Origin: Selaginella moellendorffii
Lineage: Eukaryota; Streptophyta; Lycopodiopsida; Selaginellales; Selaginellaceae
Direction of reading: 5' to 3'
Assembly (NCBI RefSeq): GCF_000143415.4
Contig: NW_003314327.1
Coordinates: 582,775-646,774 of the forward strand
DNA length: 64,000 bases
The position numbers and the translations under genes are program-made. Numbering within the stretch: the stretch's first letter is position 1; every line of letters starts with the position of its first letter. Below, in pieces: positions 46,134-55,705 of this stretch. The notes under the pieces are model-generated. The model searched no databases and was not told where the DNA came from. It saw only the letters and a program-made list of their open reading frames with translations.

Positions 46134-49049
46134 CTATCTCTTTTCTAGGCAATCCTTCGTATATCCGGAACTTGGCCTGAACCACTCCACAGTTACATTG
46201 AAGGAGTTAGTTTCTGCGTCCTCCTCTGCATCAGTGATGCAGCGCCCCACCCATATCATTTGTTTTTTATTACTGGGTCTGACAAGCACGACCATTCCTT
46301 TGCAGACCTGTACTGGATTGAATGCTGAATCCGGCTTCTTGTTCCTCGGCCCACAATAGTGATCCTCAACATCGTTATCTGTCACTACATTTCCAGAGGA
46401 CATTGTTCCGCTACTATCTGGTGCTCTGGGTTCTGGCCAAAAGGACTCTTCCAATTCTTCATATACAACCGGCCCATTTTGGATAGCAGATATAATCTTC
46501 TCCCAGTATTCGAGCAAAGGCTTGCACCTCTGAAAATAGGATTCTCCACCAAACACCAACCCCCTCTTCCAGAAGGCAATATGCTGTCTAATCCCAGCCA
46601 CTATACTTTCCTGGTCTTTGAGTCCATCCGGGTGCATCGGCCGTGGGGAACCCTGAGGAATCATAGGTTCCCCAGTTATGGGATCTCTCTTGAAGAGTTC
46701 AATGCCGTCCACTGGCAGCCACACTGTGTCCCATTCTTTCATCTTGTACCTCATCACTGGAGCACCGTCACACATGTTGAAATGAAACTGAAGAGGCTTG
46801 GAGTGGCCAATCAGCGTTTCGGATCCGTCCCTGATGTAGCCTCTTACAAACCCCTTAAAGTCTGGAACCTCTGTCAGAAGTGCAGCTTCAACAGTGTCTT
46901 TGATGCAATTTTGGAATTCATCGTAGAGTTGTGGGAGGGTGAGGACATTGGATCGCCGGAGGGACTCTGCCAGGTGACTGAACATGGCATCGACGTCTTC
47001 ATGAGTGTGCCCAACCATGAGAAAGCCAAGTGTAACCGTTTCAAATATGCCTTTGGCAACAAGCATCGCCAAGTACGCGAAGATGTACATGTTTTTGTTC
47101 TCACTGCCAGCATTGTCTGTTTGGAGCAGAAGATGGGGTGGAAGGCCACATCGGCCGCAAGAACTTCCTTGAGATTCTGTTTCGTTTGGATGAGGCTGTG
47201 CATTCACCGGGCGACCAGCCTCGTCGGAATGGCATGAGGCCTCACGTGATAACCCTACAATCTGATGGCCAACATATTCACTGGGATGGCATGGGGCCCC
47301 ACGCGATACTGCAAGCCTTTGCTCCTCCTCCAGCTGAACCCTGTATGGGGTTCGATCGACAAGGGCCTTATGCAAGGGTTGGCCGTTCAACCCAGTCTGC
47401 GCACTTTGCAGAGACCTTAAGTGTTTTGCTAGGGACGCAATCATCATGTTTGCACCCCCGCCACCCCATAGAGGTACAAAGAAGTTCCCATAGTTCTGGG
47501 CACCATGCCCATGAGCGATTATGCCAAATAGAGACACAAGCAGCTGCATGGATGAAGAGATTGCCTTAGGGGCAGGATTGAGTCGAGGTAAGCACGTCTT
47601 TTTCTGGTCCATTTTGTCGTGGATGATGCAAAGGTAAGAGTCAGGTCTCTCCATGGAGAGAATCCTGTTATGATAATATGCAGTCCTGCAGCTTCTCTGC
47701 TCGATGTTGTGGTCGAGCCGCCTTCTAACCAACGTCTCTCGCTCTTGAGCGCTGTAAGAATTCTTCGACAAAGCCATTTTGATAGCAGTGCACTCGTCAC
47801 ACTTTGAAAAGCTAGAGTACTTTCCTATACTCACATCCCTGAACCTGTTGCTCCACAATCTACTAAATCTAGATTGGCTCAGCTTCCTGTAGCCATTACT
47901 CTGGAGTTCCCGATTCACATCTTTCAATATGGCCCCCTTGGTATACATGGAAGGGAGAACTCGTTGGGTGTCTCGTGTTTCATCTTCCAAGAGGCGGGTT
48001 TTATGTGGTTGCTGCTCGCTACATGTCTCGACAAACCTCTTGAAGATTGCCTCTCCATATACAACATGACCCCTGGTTTTGTGCATACCGTCGTTCCCAT
48101 GGACTGCCTGTTGAACCCTTTGTTCCTCGAACTCAGTTTTGATTCTGTAGAATGTGGTTCGAGGGACTCCATAAATGATTCTCCATGCCTTCATGCAGAC
48201 CAAACCCCTCTGGAAGACCATGCCCCCCACCTGATGTTCTGAAGCATCAACAGATGACCGTAATGCCTCATACACAAAATTGCGAGCTGCCTTCCAGGAC
48301 AATGTCTTGTATCTTGCTCTCTCCTCTTCAATAGCATCCCAATCAGCATGTTGACAGCACCTCCTCTTGCAACAAGCAACTGTCGAGACCATTCGAACCT
48401 CCATCGCCATTTTCTGCCTTTTCGGTTCGTTGCTCAGATCCCTTTGGCTGCGCTTTAGGAAGGTGTACTTTCTTTTCCCATGAAGAGATGTTCTGTCATC
48501 AGTTGTAGTGGTGTTTGATTGTGAATCCTTCACATTCTCAAACACTAAGTGCCTCAATTTCCACCGCACAATGCTTCCAATAGTCAGACTGTTTTCTTCT
48601 GTGTCAACAACCTCTAAAATCGCTACTCCAATATCATCCCAGCCCAATTCTTGATTAGCAACCGCATCTCTTGGATCGACAACTGTGGCTAAGCCCTCAG
48701 CTACCACCTCCCCCTCGGGGTTGTTTAGAAACACCTTTGCCTGAATCCATGTAGCACGGTTCTTAAGATCCACGGAGGGAACATGCGTCGCACTTGCGCT
48801 GTCCCCAACATCTGCTTTCTTCTGAAGATTTTTCAAGGCAGCAACAACATTTACCCCGACGACCATCTCTCCTCGTTCAATAGCGACCACATTCCCATCA
48901 AAGACAGTCTCTACTGATACAGCAGCATTGCCTTCCCCAAGCCTTTGACAGTGTATAACAAAGTTCTGATCCATAGACACAAGGGTCCCTTTTGCAACTC
49001 TCTTCCCACCATTCAAAATGTAAACCTTTTCCCCAACCCTGAAGGCCAT
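46134..49049 (-). CDS. Putative RNase H-fold (DDE-type) transposase, 971 residues
   Basis: A single open frame starts at ATG 49047-49049 (MAFRVGEKVYILNGGKRVAK) and ends at TAG 46134-46136. The N-terminal 200 residues are SH3/chromo-like barrels (VGEKVYILNGG, GTLVSMDQNFVIHC) possibly for DNA or chromatin. A Cys cluster CCKRRCCQH is near residue 230, and a helix-turn-helix-like MKAWRIIYGVPRTTFYRIKT is near 285. The core has YLCIIHDKMDQKKTCLPRL (Asp about 476), LLLQTDNAGSENKNMYIFAY (Asp about 644) and FLMVGHTHEDVDAMFSHLAE (Glu/Asp about 685), a D-x(~168)-D-x(~40)-E pattern. This resembles the uncharacterised domain I know as DUF7869, recalled without a search. Between the first two acidic residues lies an insert containing two element palindromes and a CGRCGLPPH motif. 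Divergent from the ParB-like gene. Confidence 0.75.
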   Translation of the reverse strand: MAFRVGEKVYILNGGKRVAKGTLVSMDQNFVIHCQRLGEGNAAVSVETVFDGNVVAIERGEMVVGVNVVAALKNLQKKADVGDSASATHVPSVDLKNRATWIQAKVFLNNPEGEVVAEGLATVVDPRDAVANQELGWDDIGVAILEVVDTEENSLTIGSIVRWKLRHLVFENVKDSQSNTTTTDDRTSLHGKRKYTFLKRSQRDLSNEPKRQKMAMEVRMVSTVACCKRRCCQHADWDAIEEERARYKTLSWKAARNFVYEALRSSVDASEHQVGGMVFQRGLVCMKAWRIIYGVPRTTFYRIKTEFEEQRVQQAVHGNDGMHKTRGHVVYGEAIFKRFVETCSEQQPHKTRLLEDETRDTQRVLPSMYTKGAILKDVNRELQSNGYRKLSQSRFSRLWSNRFRDVSIGKYSSFSKCDECTAIKMALSKNSYSAQERETLVRRRLDHNIEQRSCRTAYYHNRILSMERPDSYLCIIHDKMDQKKTCLPRLNPAPKAISSSMQLLVSLFGIIAHGHGAQNYGNFFVPLWGGGGANMMIASLAKHLRSLQSAQTGLNGQPLHKALVDRTPYRVQLEEEQRLAVSRGAPCHPSEYVGHQIVGLSREASCHSDEAGRPVNAQPHPNETESQGSSCGRCGLPPHLLLQTDNAGSENKNMYIFAYLAMLVAKGIFETVTLGFLMVGHTHEDVDAMFSHLAESLRRSNVLTLPQLYDEFQNCIKDTVEAALLTEVPDFKGFVRGYIRDGSETLIGHSKPLQFHFNMCDGAPVMRYKMKEWDTVWLPVDGIELFKRDPITGEPMIPQGSPRPMHPDGLKDQESIVAGIRQHIAFWKRGLVFGGESYFQRCKPLLEYWEKIISAIQNGPVVYEELEESFWPEPRAPDSSGTMSSGNVVTDNDVEDHYCGPRNKKPDSAFNPVQVCKGMVVLVRPSNKKQMIWVGRCITDAEEDAETNSFNVTVEWFRPSSGYTKDCLEKR

Positions 49050-49212
49050 TCTGAAAGTGCAGAAAATAAGTTAAAACCATACAAAAAATGATTGGAGAAT
49101 GGCCTAAATCATAACATACCAAACAACCTCAATAGCATGAGGCCACATGCCATTATTCAAACATGCTATTGACACCCACGTGAAATTTCGCATTCACAAA
49201 ATTGGCATGAGC

Positions 49213-49248
49213 CCTCATGCCATTAGTGGTACCACTAATGGCATGAGG
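49213..49248. repeat. 36-bp perfect palindrome
   Basis: Two element palindromes back-to-back around GGTACC: the half-site CCTCATGCCATTAGTGGT is followed by its exact reverse complement. It may extrude as a cruciform. Confidence 0.95.
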
Positions 49249-49419
49249 CCTCACGCTATCTTTGGCCCCTACTAGCCTGTTGCTATATTCCTTTTGCCTT
49301 GCTGCAACTGTATATATTTTTGTGTGCGTGACTAGTCACCCATACAAAAATATATACAGTTCAAAAGGAATATGGCAATAGGCTAGCAGGGGCCAAAGAT
49401 GGCATGAGGCCTCATGCCA
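49239..49419. repeat. Long inverted repeat (arms of about 80 bp, loop of about 19)
   Basis: The left arm (49239-49323) has TCTTTGGCCCCTACTAGCCT, ATATTCCTTTTG and ACTGTATATATTTTTGT. The right arm (49343-49419) carries their reverse complements with few mismatches and one small gap. The loop GTGCGTGACTAGTCACCC is itself partly palindromic. The transcript would fold into a long hairpin. Confidence 0.9.
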
Positions 49420-49611
49420 TCTTGATATACACACAGCTGCAGGCAAGTAAAAACATACATGACAATACGCTAGCCATGAAATTGCAAGGGCCCAAGATGG
49501 CATGTGGCCTCATGCCATTTCTAAATGTGGTCCTAAGCCATTCCATGGTGAACATACCAGGAAGCACAAGTGCCGAATATCAAGAGGAAGCGGTAGCCAC
49601 ACCAAAGACAG

Positions 49612-49730
49612 TGCCGCTCGCAACACCGCAACTACTCGTAGCGCCGCTCGCAACACCGCAACTGCTCGTAGCGCCGCTCGCACAAACTGCCACTCGCAAT
49701 GGCACTCGTAATGCCGCAACCGCTCGTAGA
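49612..49730. repeat. Tandem repeat, about 30-bp unit
   Basis: Units of GCCGCTCGCAACACCGCAAC plus TACTCGTAGC, two near-perfect and about two diverged. Confidence 0.85.
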
Positions 49731-51756
49731 CGCATAAACCACAGCTCACAACGCCGCTTACACAAGCAGCGCTCATTGCGCTCAGTGGAACCAAGAACAC
49801 GGCACACAAAAATGATAGACCTAGGAATGAGTTCGAGAATTCAAAAATAACACACGCTTGAACGTCACATCAAATCCTCTGACAAACCAGATCTTATGAC
49901 TCCTCTGACAAATTTCAAACTGAGTAGCTTCTAGACTTTGCTGTCGGAGGTTGAACTTTGTCACATCATGTCCTTGCCTCGATCCAGCTGTGCCATGTCA
50001 GTGATTCGAACTTTGCCATGCCATGTCAGCGATCCGCGCCAAGATTATTCGCCGTGTAAAGGAATAATTATGCTGTGTGTGTACGTCCATTTATGGCAAT
50101 ATAAGGCCACACACCATTCAAAGAATAATGCTAGTCGAGCATTTTTTGGTGCATTTTTGGGTTCAAAATTGCATGAGCCCACACGCTATAAAGTTTACCT
50201 GTACCAAAAATAGAAACAGCTTTATTTACTTGGGAATTTAAGTGGTTGAGGCATTTTTAAACTTACAAACACATGCCCTACTTACATTCCTTTGGTTGCT
50301 TAAAATTCAAAAATATTATAAACCTTTCTTTTTGCATTTTCAATGTTTTCAATTATGGTTTTTGATTTTTGCAGGACCAGCCTAGTAATCTATTTGCATC
50401 CCGTCATGTTTATAGCTAGCTTTCGTTTGTCCCCTTCGCTAGCCTGAGATACATTTGCTCGGCATCTGCCTCTTACTGCCTGCCAGAAAGGGCATCTTTC
50501 TTCACGCAGCATTTGCCACATGTTTAGGGTTTAGCAATTCAGTAGCTTGATAAACATGCAAATACAGAACTTGATGCAAAATCCTTTGATATGTCACAAT
50601 ACCCCTAGGACCATAAACACATTTCAATAGAGAGGGTCCTTTCATTTCATAACTCCTTACGTAGATCTTGGTGAAACCAGAGTTAGTGAAGTTAGTTTCT
50701 TGTGATCCTGCATCTGATTGTGATGTCCCTTTGCAGTGTCGATGGAAAGGTCAATGCACACCAAACTGTAAAATCTTGGAGCAAAATAATGGTCGGATCT
50801 ATGGCAAATGCCCCTGAAACATTGTAAGGCTCGTGTGGTCTCATGTGGTGTCCGATCGAGATGCTTCTTTGCAGGGTCATCAAGAAAGACATTGTATACC
50901 ATTCTGTAAAATCTAGTTGCGATCTAACGGTTGGATCTCCAGAAAACTCAAAAAAATCTCGCGCGTGTCAGAATATCTTAGGAATATACTCCTATGTGAC
51001 CCTGAAAATGGCATGCGGCCCCACGCCATTCAAGAGATAACGCCAGATGACGCCGAGAATTTTTTGGTGCATTTTTTGGGTTCAAAATTGCATGAGCCCA
51101 CACGCTATAAAGTTTATCTTTGCCAAATAGAGAAAAGTTTATCTGTGTCATGTGAGGTAGTTACAGTCCTTTGTGTTTGGCATCTGCCTCTTGCAGCATT
51201 TGCACTGAAAGGGAATTTTTCTCCATTCAGCATTTGGCCCTGAAAATGGCATGCGCCCATACGCCATTCAAGGAATAACGCCACAGGACACCTGGATTTT
51301 TGGGTTTAAAATGTTTAGGGTTTTTTGGGTTTTTTCAAAATATTTTGGGTCCAACGTTTTTTGGGTTTCTTTGGTTCAAAATTGCATGAGCCCACACGCT
51401 ATAATATTGATTTGAGAGAAAAATAGAAACAGATAGAATTTCTTTATTTAGCTGAACATCTGCCATTTTTGGAAATACAAGATGCTTTGGAATATCCAAT
51501 CATGCATGGTATAAATATAGCGAGGGTATTAAATGATATCCCAATCATGATCTTTCTTTTGGATTTCGCGTGCATGCAGTCCGAGGAATGATAACGTTGC
51601 GGATTTCTTTTGGATTTTGCGTGCTTGCATGCGCGCAGCAATCCAGAAATTAATGGTGGTGCCCAAGTCCGAGGAATGATGACATGGCGGGATTACCAAC
51701 CGTTGTGACATTTCGCGCATGTGAGGTTAGGTTTTGCATTTTGCTTTATACTCGCG

Positions 51757-51960
51757 CTTGCACACTCGCGCTCGCGCTCGCATCACACTCGCGCTCGCGC
51801 TCGCATCACACTTGCGCTCGCATTGCGCTCCCACTCGCGATCACGCTCACATTCGCGCTCATCTACCTTCTCTACAGGTTTCTCGTGTGCATCGGCGTCC
51901 ACTCGCGCTTGCATCACACTCGCGCTCGCATCGCGCTCGTGTGCATCGGCGTCCACTTCA
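51757..51960. repeat. Tandem CGCTCG-rich array
   Basis: Units of CTCGCGCTCGCATCACA, first tight (51757-51830), then diverged, with a GTGCATCGGCGTCCACT segment occurring twice. Probably in the 5' leader of the ParB-like gene. Confidence 0.8.
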
Positions 51961-52164
51961 AGACACACCCAGTTTGTAACTTCGCCGCCAACTCCGCCGC
52001 CCACTCCGCCACCCACACGCAGCCCACTTGGCGTCCCGGGAGATTTCAGCGCCACTCTCCAACTGTAAGTGGCAGAGTAGCCTTGCTGCTACGATCCGCT
52101 GCACACACAGTGCATATTCGCCAGCGAGTCCGGCCTCGATTGTCACGCCTCCATTCGGCTTCAA

Positions 52165-53588
52165 ATGGTAAGTCTTTTAGGCCAAGTAGAAAATGGCATG
52201 AGGCCACATGCCATTCAGTAGCAACATTGGCATGCACCGATTGGGCTCTCGAGTGCAATCCGGTTACAGATGGCGTGTAGCCTCACGCCATCTTAGGATG
52301 CAGCCTCAAGACATCTGATGCAGTGGTGAATGGCGTGTGGCCTCACATTATTTCCAGATGCTAGCTTTTCATCTGTCAGCTCTAATTGTTGTGCATTTCT
52401 GAACAGGCGAGGAATTGCGTTCTTCTTCCAGCCACTGTCAATGTGGATGCAGAGAAGGGGGAGGAGCTCACCAGTTGGACTTTCGGGATGGAAGGCGAGG
52501 ATCTGAGGCTGTACAACACAGATGGTGGGAGAAAAGAATGCATGGGGATCCTCATCCAAGTGACAGACACTCCATGCAGTTCCATGCAAGAATATGGACT
52601 GGCACTTGTGGTAGAGACAGCGTCCGCCTTCAAGATCCACCTTGCACATCCTAGCGGCTTCCTGGAGGGGGGCAGCGGCTATGAGGAATTCCTAGAGGGA
52701 GCTAGGGAGAGGTTGTCCAGGAGGCCCACAATTTCAAAGACGCTGTGGGTCTATGAAAATCACATGGAATCCACGGACCTCACCTACGGCGATGTTCAAA
52801 AACTATATTCCAACATTGAGCCGTTGAGAGTGCCTCCAGTTCGCGAAGCGAAGGGGAAGGGGGTCGATCTAGAAACTACCCCGAAGCAAAAAAGGGTGGT
52901 CAAGCTCAAGCCGACGTCCGACTCTCTTGCAGCTCCAAAAAAGAAGCTACTCGGTGATGCCATTGCCTCGGGTTCGAACACTACACCCACCAAAAAGAAG
53001 AGCCGCAAAGAGCAGAAAGAGCAAGAAGAGGCAGCAAAAATCGTCGCAGATAATAGTACTTGTTACTATTCCAACAAAGTATATACAATCAACGTGAGCC
53101 GTATCGACATCCAAAGCAAATACAACCACAGGCTAGTATCTGATGAGTGGGTGGAGAAACTGAAGCAGAAGATGCTGGCAAGTCCAGTAACACCCGACAT
53201 CGCAGACGTGATCCCCTACTACCGAACAATGAAGGGCGAGACGAGGTTTCCAGACTTGATCAATAGGAAGGTGTTGGACGATCAGAACATCCGGTTCTAT
53301 GCCGTCTCCGGGCAGCATTCTAGCTTGGCGATGCAACAGATAGTTGTGGATATTATGGTGGGCGAGGAGGTGAAGAAAGTCTTCAAGACAAGAGTTGTCC
53401 GCCTGATAAAAGGCAACTCGCCCCTCCGATCTATCATATCCATCTCCCACGCGCAGAATATCAAGCAAGAAACGTGCTACAAATCGGGTCTGCACGAGAC
53501 ATTGGCACGAACACGGAAGCTCTGGGTTCAACTGAAGAAGCCACAAAAACCAGGACAAGGACGTGCACTAGCAACTAGCGCTTGGTAG
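52165..53588 (+). CDS. ParB/sulfiredoxin-like protein of the transposon
   Basis: I propose a start ATG at 52165-52167 ending a first exon, a 239-nt intron (52168-52406, GTAAGT...AACAG, holding three palindromes), then ARNCVLLPATVNVDAEKGEE from 52407. About residues 100-180 are unrecognised (HLAHPSGFLEGGSGYEEFLE). A Lys-rich linker follows (KKKSRKEQKEQEEAAK). Next comes a ParB-like segment: VYTINVSRIDIQSKYNHRLV SDEWVEKL, then NIRFYAVSGQHSSLAMQQIV (a GxHR-type motif with Ser for Arg) and KTRVVRLIKGNSP. The frame ends at TAG 53586-53588 beside a donor (TAG/GTAAGC); spliced to 53643 the frame continues. ParB-type domains bind DNA or nucleotide; the role here is unknown. Confidence in a real gene is high, in the start moderate. 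Confidence 0.65.
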
Positions 53589-53642
53589 GTAAGCCTCGTT
53601 GCATGTGGCATAGCATGTGGCCTCACGCCATTTCCATTGCAG

Positions 53643-55277
53643 GAATTCTCGAGTCTTCTCTCGAAAACACTGGGGGTCAATGACACACTCAGCATCCATA
53701 ACATTCTACTCGCGACAAAAGTTGTTTTTGACAAATGGGTAGATGTGCTGAGGAGGTACCATGACGGGGAGTTGCTAAACTCAATGGGTGTGGAGGACGG
53801 CCGGAAGCCCAATGATTTGAAGCTCAACGCCTTGCGTTTCTCGCGGTCTCTAGACGACGACGACCTTCTGACAGTGGCTAATGTTCTTCTACGTGGTGAG
53901 GTAGTCTTCAACAAGACCAAAATGACTCCCAGCCATATTATGACATACGAGGACTTGTGCACGACTCTGAGAGCTCGTGCGCTATTGAAGGATTGGATCT
54001 TCGAGTAAGTGGCCGTGGAGAGGGTGAGCATCGACACCACGCAAGAGATGATGGAAGAGCTGGAGTTGTCAAATGAAGACATCGACGACTACGTGAAGGG
54101 GGCCCCCAAGTTCATCGATCTGCTGTGGGATGCCACGAAAAGTAAAGCTGAGAAGTTGGATCAGTATCCAAATTTCATTAAAAGGGATGTCGACCGCCGG
54201 CTTCAGAAACAGCTCGACCCCGCAGCAGAGGCCTATCGAGAACCTTACCGGGTATACGTGAATTCGGATGAGGATCAAAGGTGGAGGAGCATCGTTTCCC
54301 GCGGAGATGAGCAGGTCAAGAACATCTTTTGTGTGATGGACTTCACAAACGAGGAGATCACTCATGCAGACGAAGTCAGCTCCATCATTGACTTAATGGT
54401 GGGACTTGCGGAGGTGGAATCTTCAGTCCACTATATGATCTACGACTCCGAATCCTATCACAAGTTCTGGAAGGCCTTGAACGAGGTGAAGGCTCGGTTG
54501 AAAGGCAAGGAGATGCAGGAGATCCATGGGATAATGGCTAAGAAGAAGATACCGACGAATGTCCGCATCTTCACACTCGCCCTTGTTATTGGTCCTGCAG
54601 CAGAGTGGGACTGGAGTGACTTCCCAGCTTCGTTCGATAAGGCCGATCGAATTGATCTGAGGGAGGTCAATTTACCCGTGCCTGAGGAACTGAAGACGGC
54701 TATGGAGCTTTCGAATCCAGAGAAAGCTCCAGGTGCAGCATGGGAAATGCTCAGCTGGGTCTTCAACGCAATAGTACCTGCTTCCGACTCCAAGGGCAAA
54801 TGCGTTGTCGAGTACAACTGCGGCGGACTATTCTTTCGAGCCGCACTACTCAAGGGTGTCCCGTGTGTTGCGGTGACAAACTCCATTGAAGAGGTGACTT
54901 CAATGAAGCATATAATTACAGTTGCCAAAGAAAAACAGTATCTTCTCTGCGAACGGCTTGGAGCAATGGTGATAGAGAACCGGCCAGTCCAGGAGGTGGC
55001 TGCAGAAATCAACCAAATGGCAGATGGAACGGTATATCAGAAGCCATTTGATCGGACAGACACCAGTCATCATTTATGGCATGTATATTGTCTAGCCAAG
55101 CACTATCCGCATCTCCATAATCTGCTCAACCGGATGGGTTCTTCGACCACTGAACATGAGCGTGGACGTATTAGAGAAGAGATGGCATTACTATTGGGTT
55201 TAAATCCTGATAGTGTGGAGAGTGATGAAATTCCAAGATTATTGTATAGGCGTTGGAGGCAAAAAATAACAGTCTGA
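53643..55277 (+). CDS. In-frame C-terminal continuation of the ParB-like gene, interrupted by TAA
   Basis: After the acceptor at 53641-53642 the frame gives EFSSLLSKTLGVNDTLSIHN ... ALLKDWIFE, a TAA at 54006-54008, then directly VAVERVSIDTTQEMMEELEL and 400 more residues to TGA 55275-55277. The second part contains IFTLALVIGPAAEWDWSDFP, then CVVEYNCGGLFFRAALLKGV PCVAVTNS, which has the outline of a methyltransferase SAM-binding region at the end of a DNA methylase (DPFxGxG-like, degenerate), and LWHVYCLAKHYPHLHNLLNR. Together with a ParB-like N-terminus this recalls ParB-methylase fusions of mobile elements, but catalytic motifs are not convincing. It may be one protein with two nonsense codons, or separate proteins. 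Confidence 0.55.
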
Positions 55278-55705
55278 GATGGCATGTATTTATTTAAAAA
55301 TGTAACTTATTATGGCATGGGGTTCCATGCCATTGTATTAATATTAAAAGACAATTCTTTGAGAGGATTTGCATTATACTAGAAGTGTTACAGCGTGTTA
55401 CAGCATGTTATTGGAAGTCTACGAAGTTGTTTTATTAATAAGGGGAAAGTAAAGATTGAATGGGGACTTGGGCTCCACCTAGACTCGGAACAACTGAGTC
55501 AATATTAAAAGGATGGAAAGAAATTGGACGACGATGACAAGGAGAAGAGAGAGGTGAAGCAGTGGCAGGGGGAGGAGAAGTGATTGAGTAGACATTTCCT
55601 TGTTTAAAATAAAATGGCATGTGCCTCAATGCAGTTGAATTTTGTTATATTTATATATTATATAAAGGTTTGGAAACCTTATTTTACAAGTGGGATAATG
55701 ACAAT

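Larger units (their letters stand above)
49050..52164. other. Repeat-rich spacer between the divergent transposon genes
   Basis: Holds at least ten palindromes, the 36-bp perfect palindrome and long inverted repeat (49213-49419), a 30-bp GC-rich tandem repeat (49612-49730), a diverged duplicated block of about 110 bp (50725-50835 and 50855-50960), three copies of a TTTTTTGG.../GCATGAGCCCACACGCTATA block (50145, 51055, 51355), and a CGCTCG-rich tandem array (51757-51830). ORFs of 148 and 198 codons here consist of these repeats and are not called genes. Promoters of both genes should lie here. Confidence 0.6.
44880..55635. repeat. Dispersed imperfect palindrome family (core TGGCATGAGGCCTCATGCCA)
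   Basis: Over 20 related 20-24 bp palindromes, often with short matched extensions, are spread across the transposon. Positions: about 44892, 44981, 45584, 45741, 45888, 47228, 47286, 49134, 49202, 49232, 49399, 49498, 50095, 50171, 51006, 51083, 51247, 51383, 52193, 52269, 52327, 53603, 55312 and 55614. Arms vary mostly by compensating or transition changes (GGCATGNGGCC...), as ATGGCGTGTGGCCTCACGCCAT shows. None is seen in the flanking LTR element or gene region. They lie in spacers, in introns of the ParB-like gene, and two inside the transposase frame. Binding sites for an element-encoded protein, or methylation-prone CG/CNG mutation, could explain them. Confidence 0.85.

Noticed and set aside
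49404-49850. 148-codon ORF in the transposon spacer
   Set aside because: Consists of a palindrome and the 30-bp tandem repeat; no independent coding signal.
51684-52280. 198-codon ORF upstream of the ParB-like gene
   Set aside because: Made of CGCTCG tandem repeats; frame and phase do not join the downstream exon.
49213-55335. Regularly repeated palindromes as a CRISPR-like array
   Set aside because: Spacing is irregular (30 bp to over 1 kb), repeats diverge, and this is a plant nuclear transposon; no array architecture.
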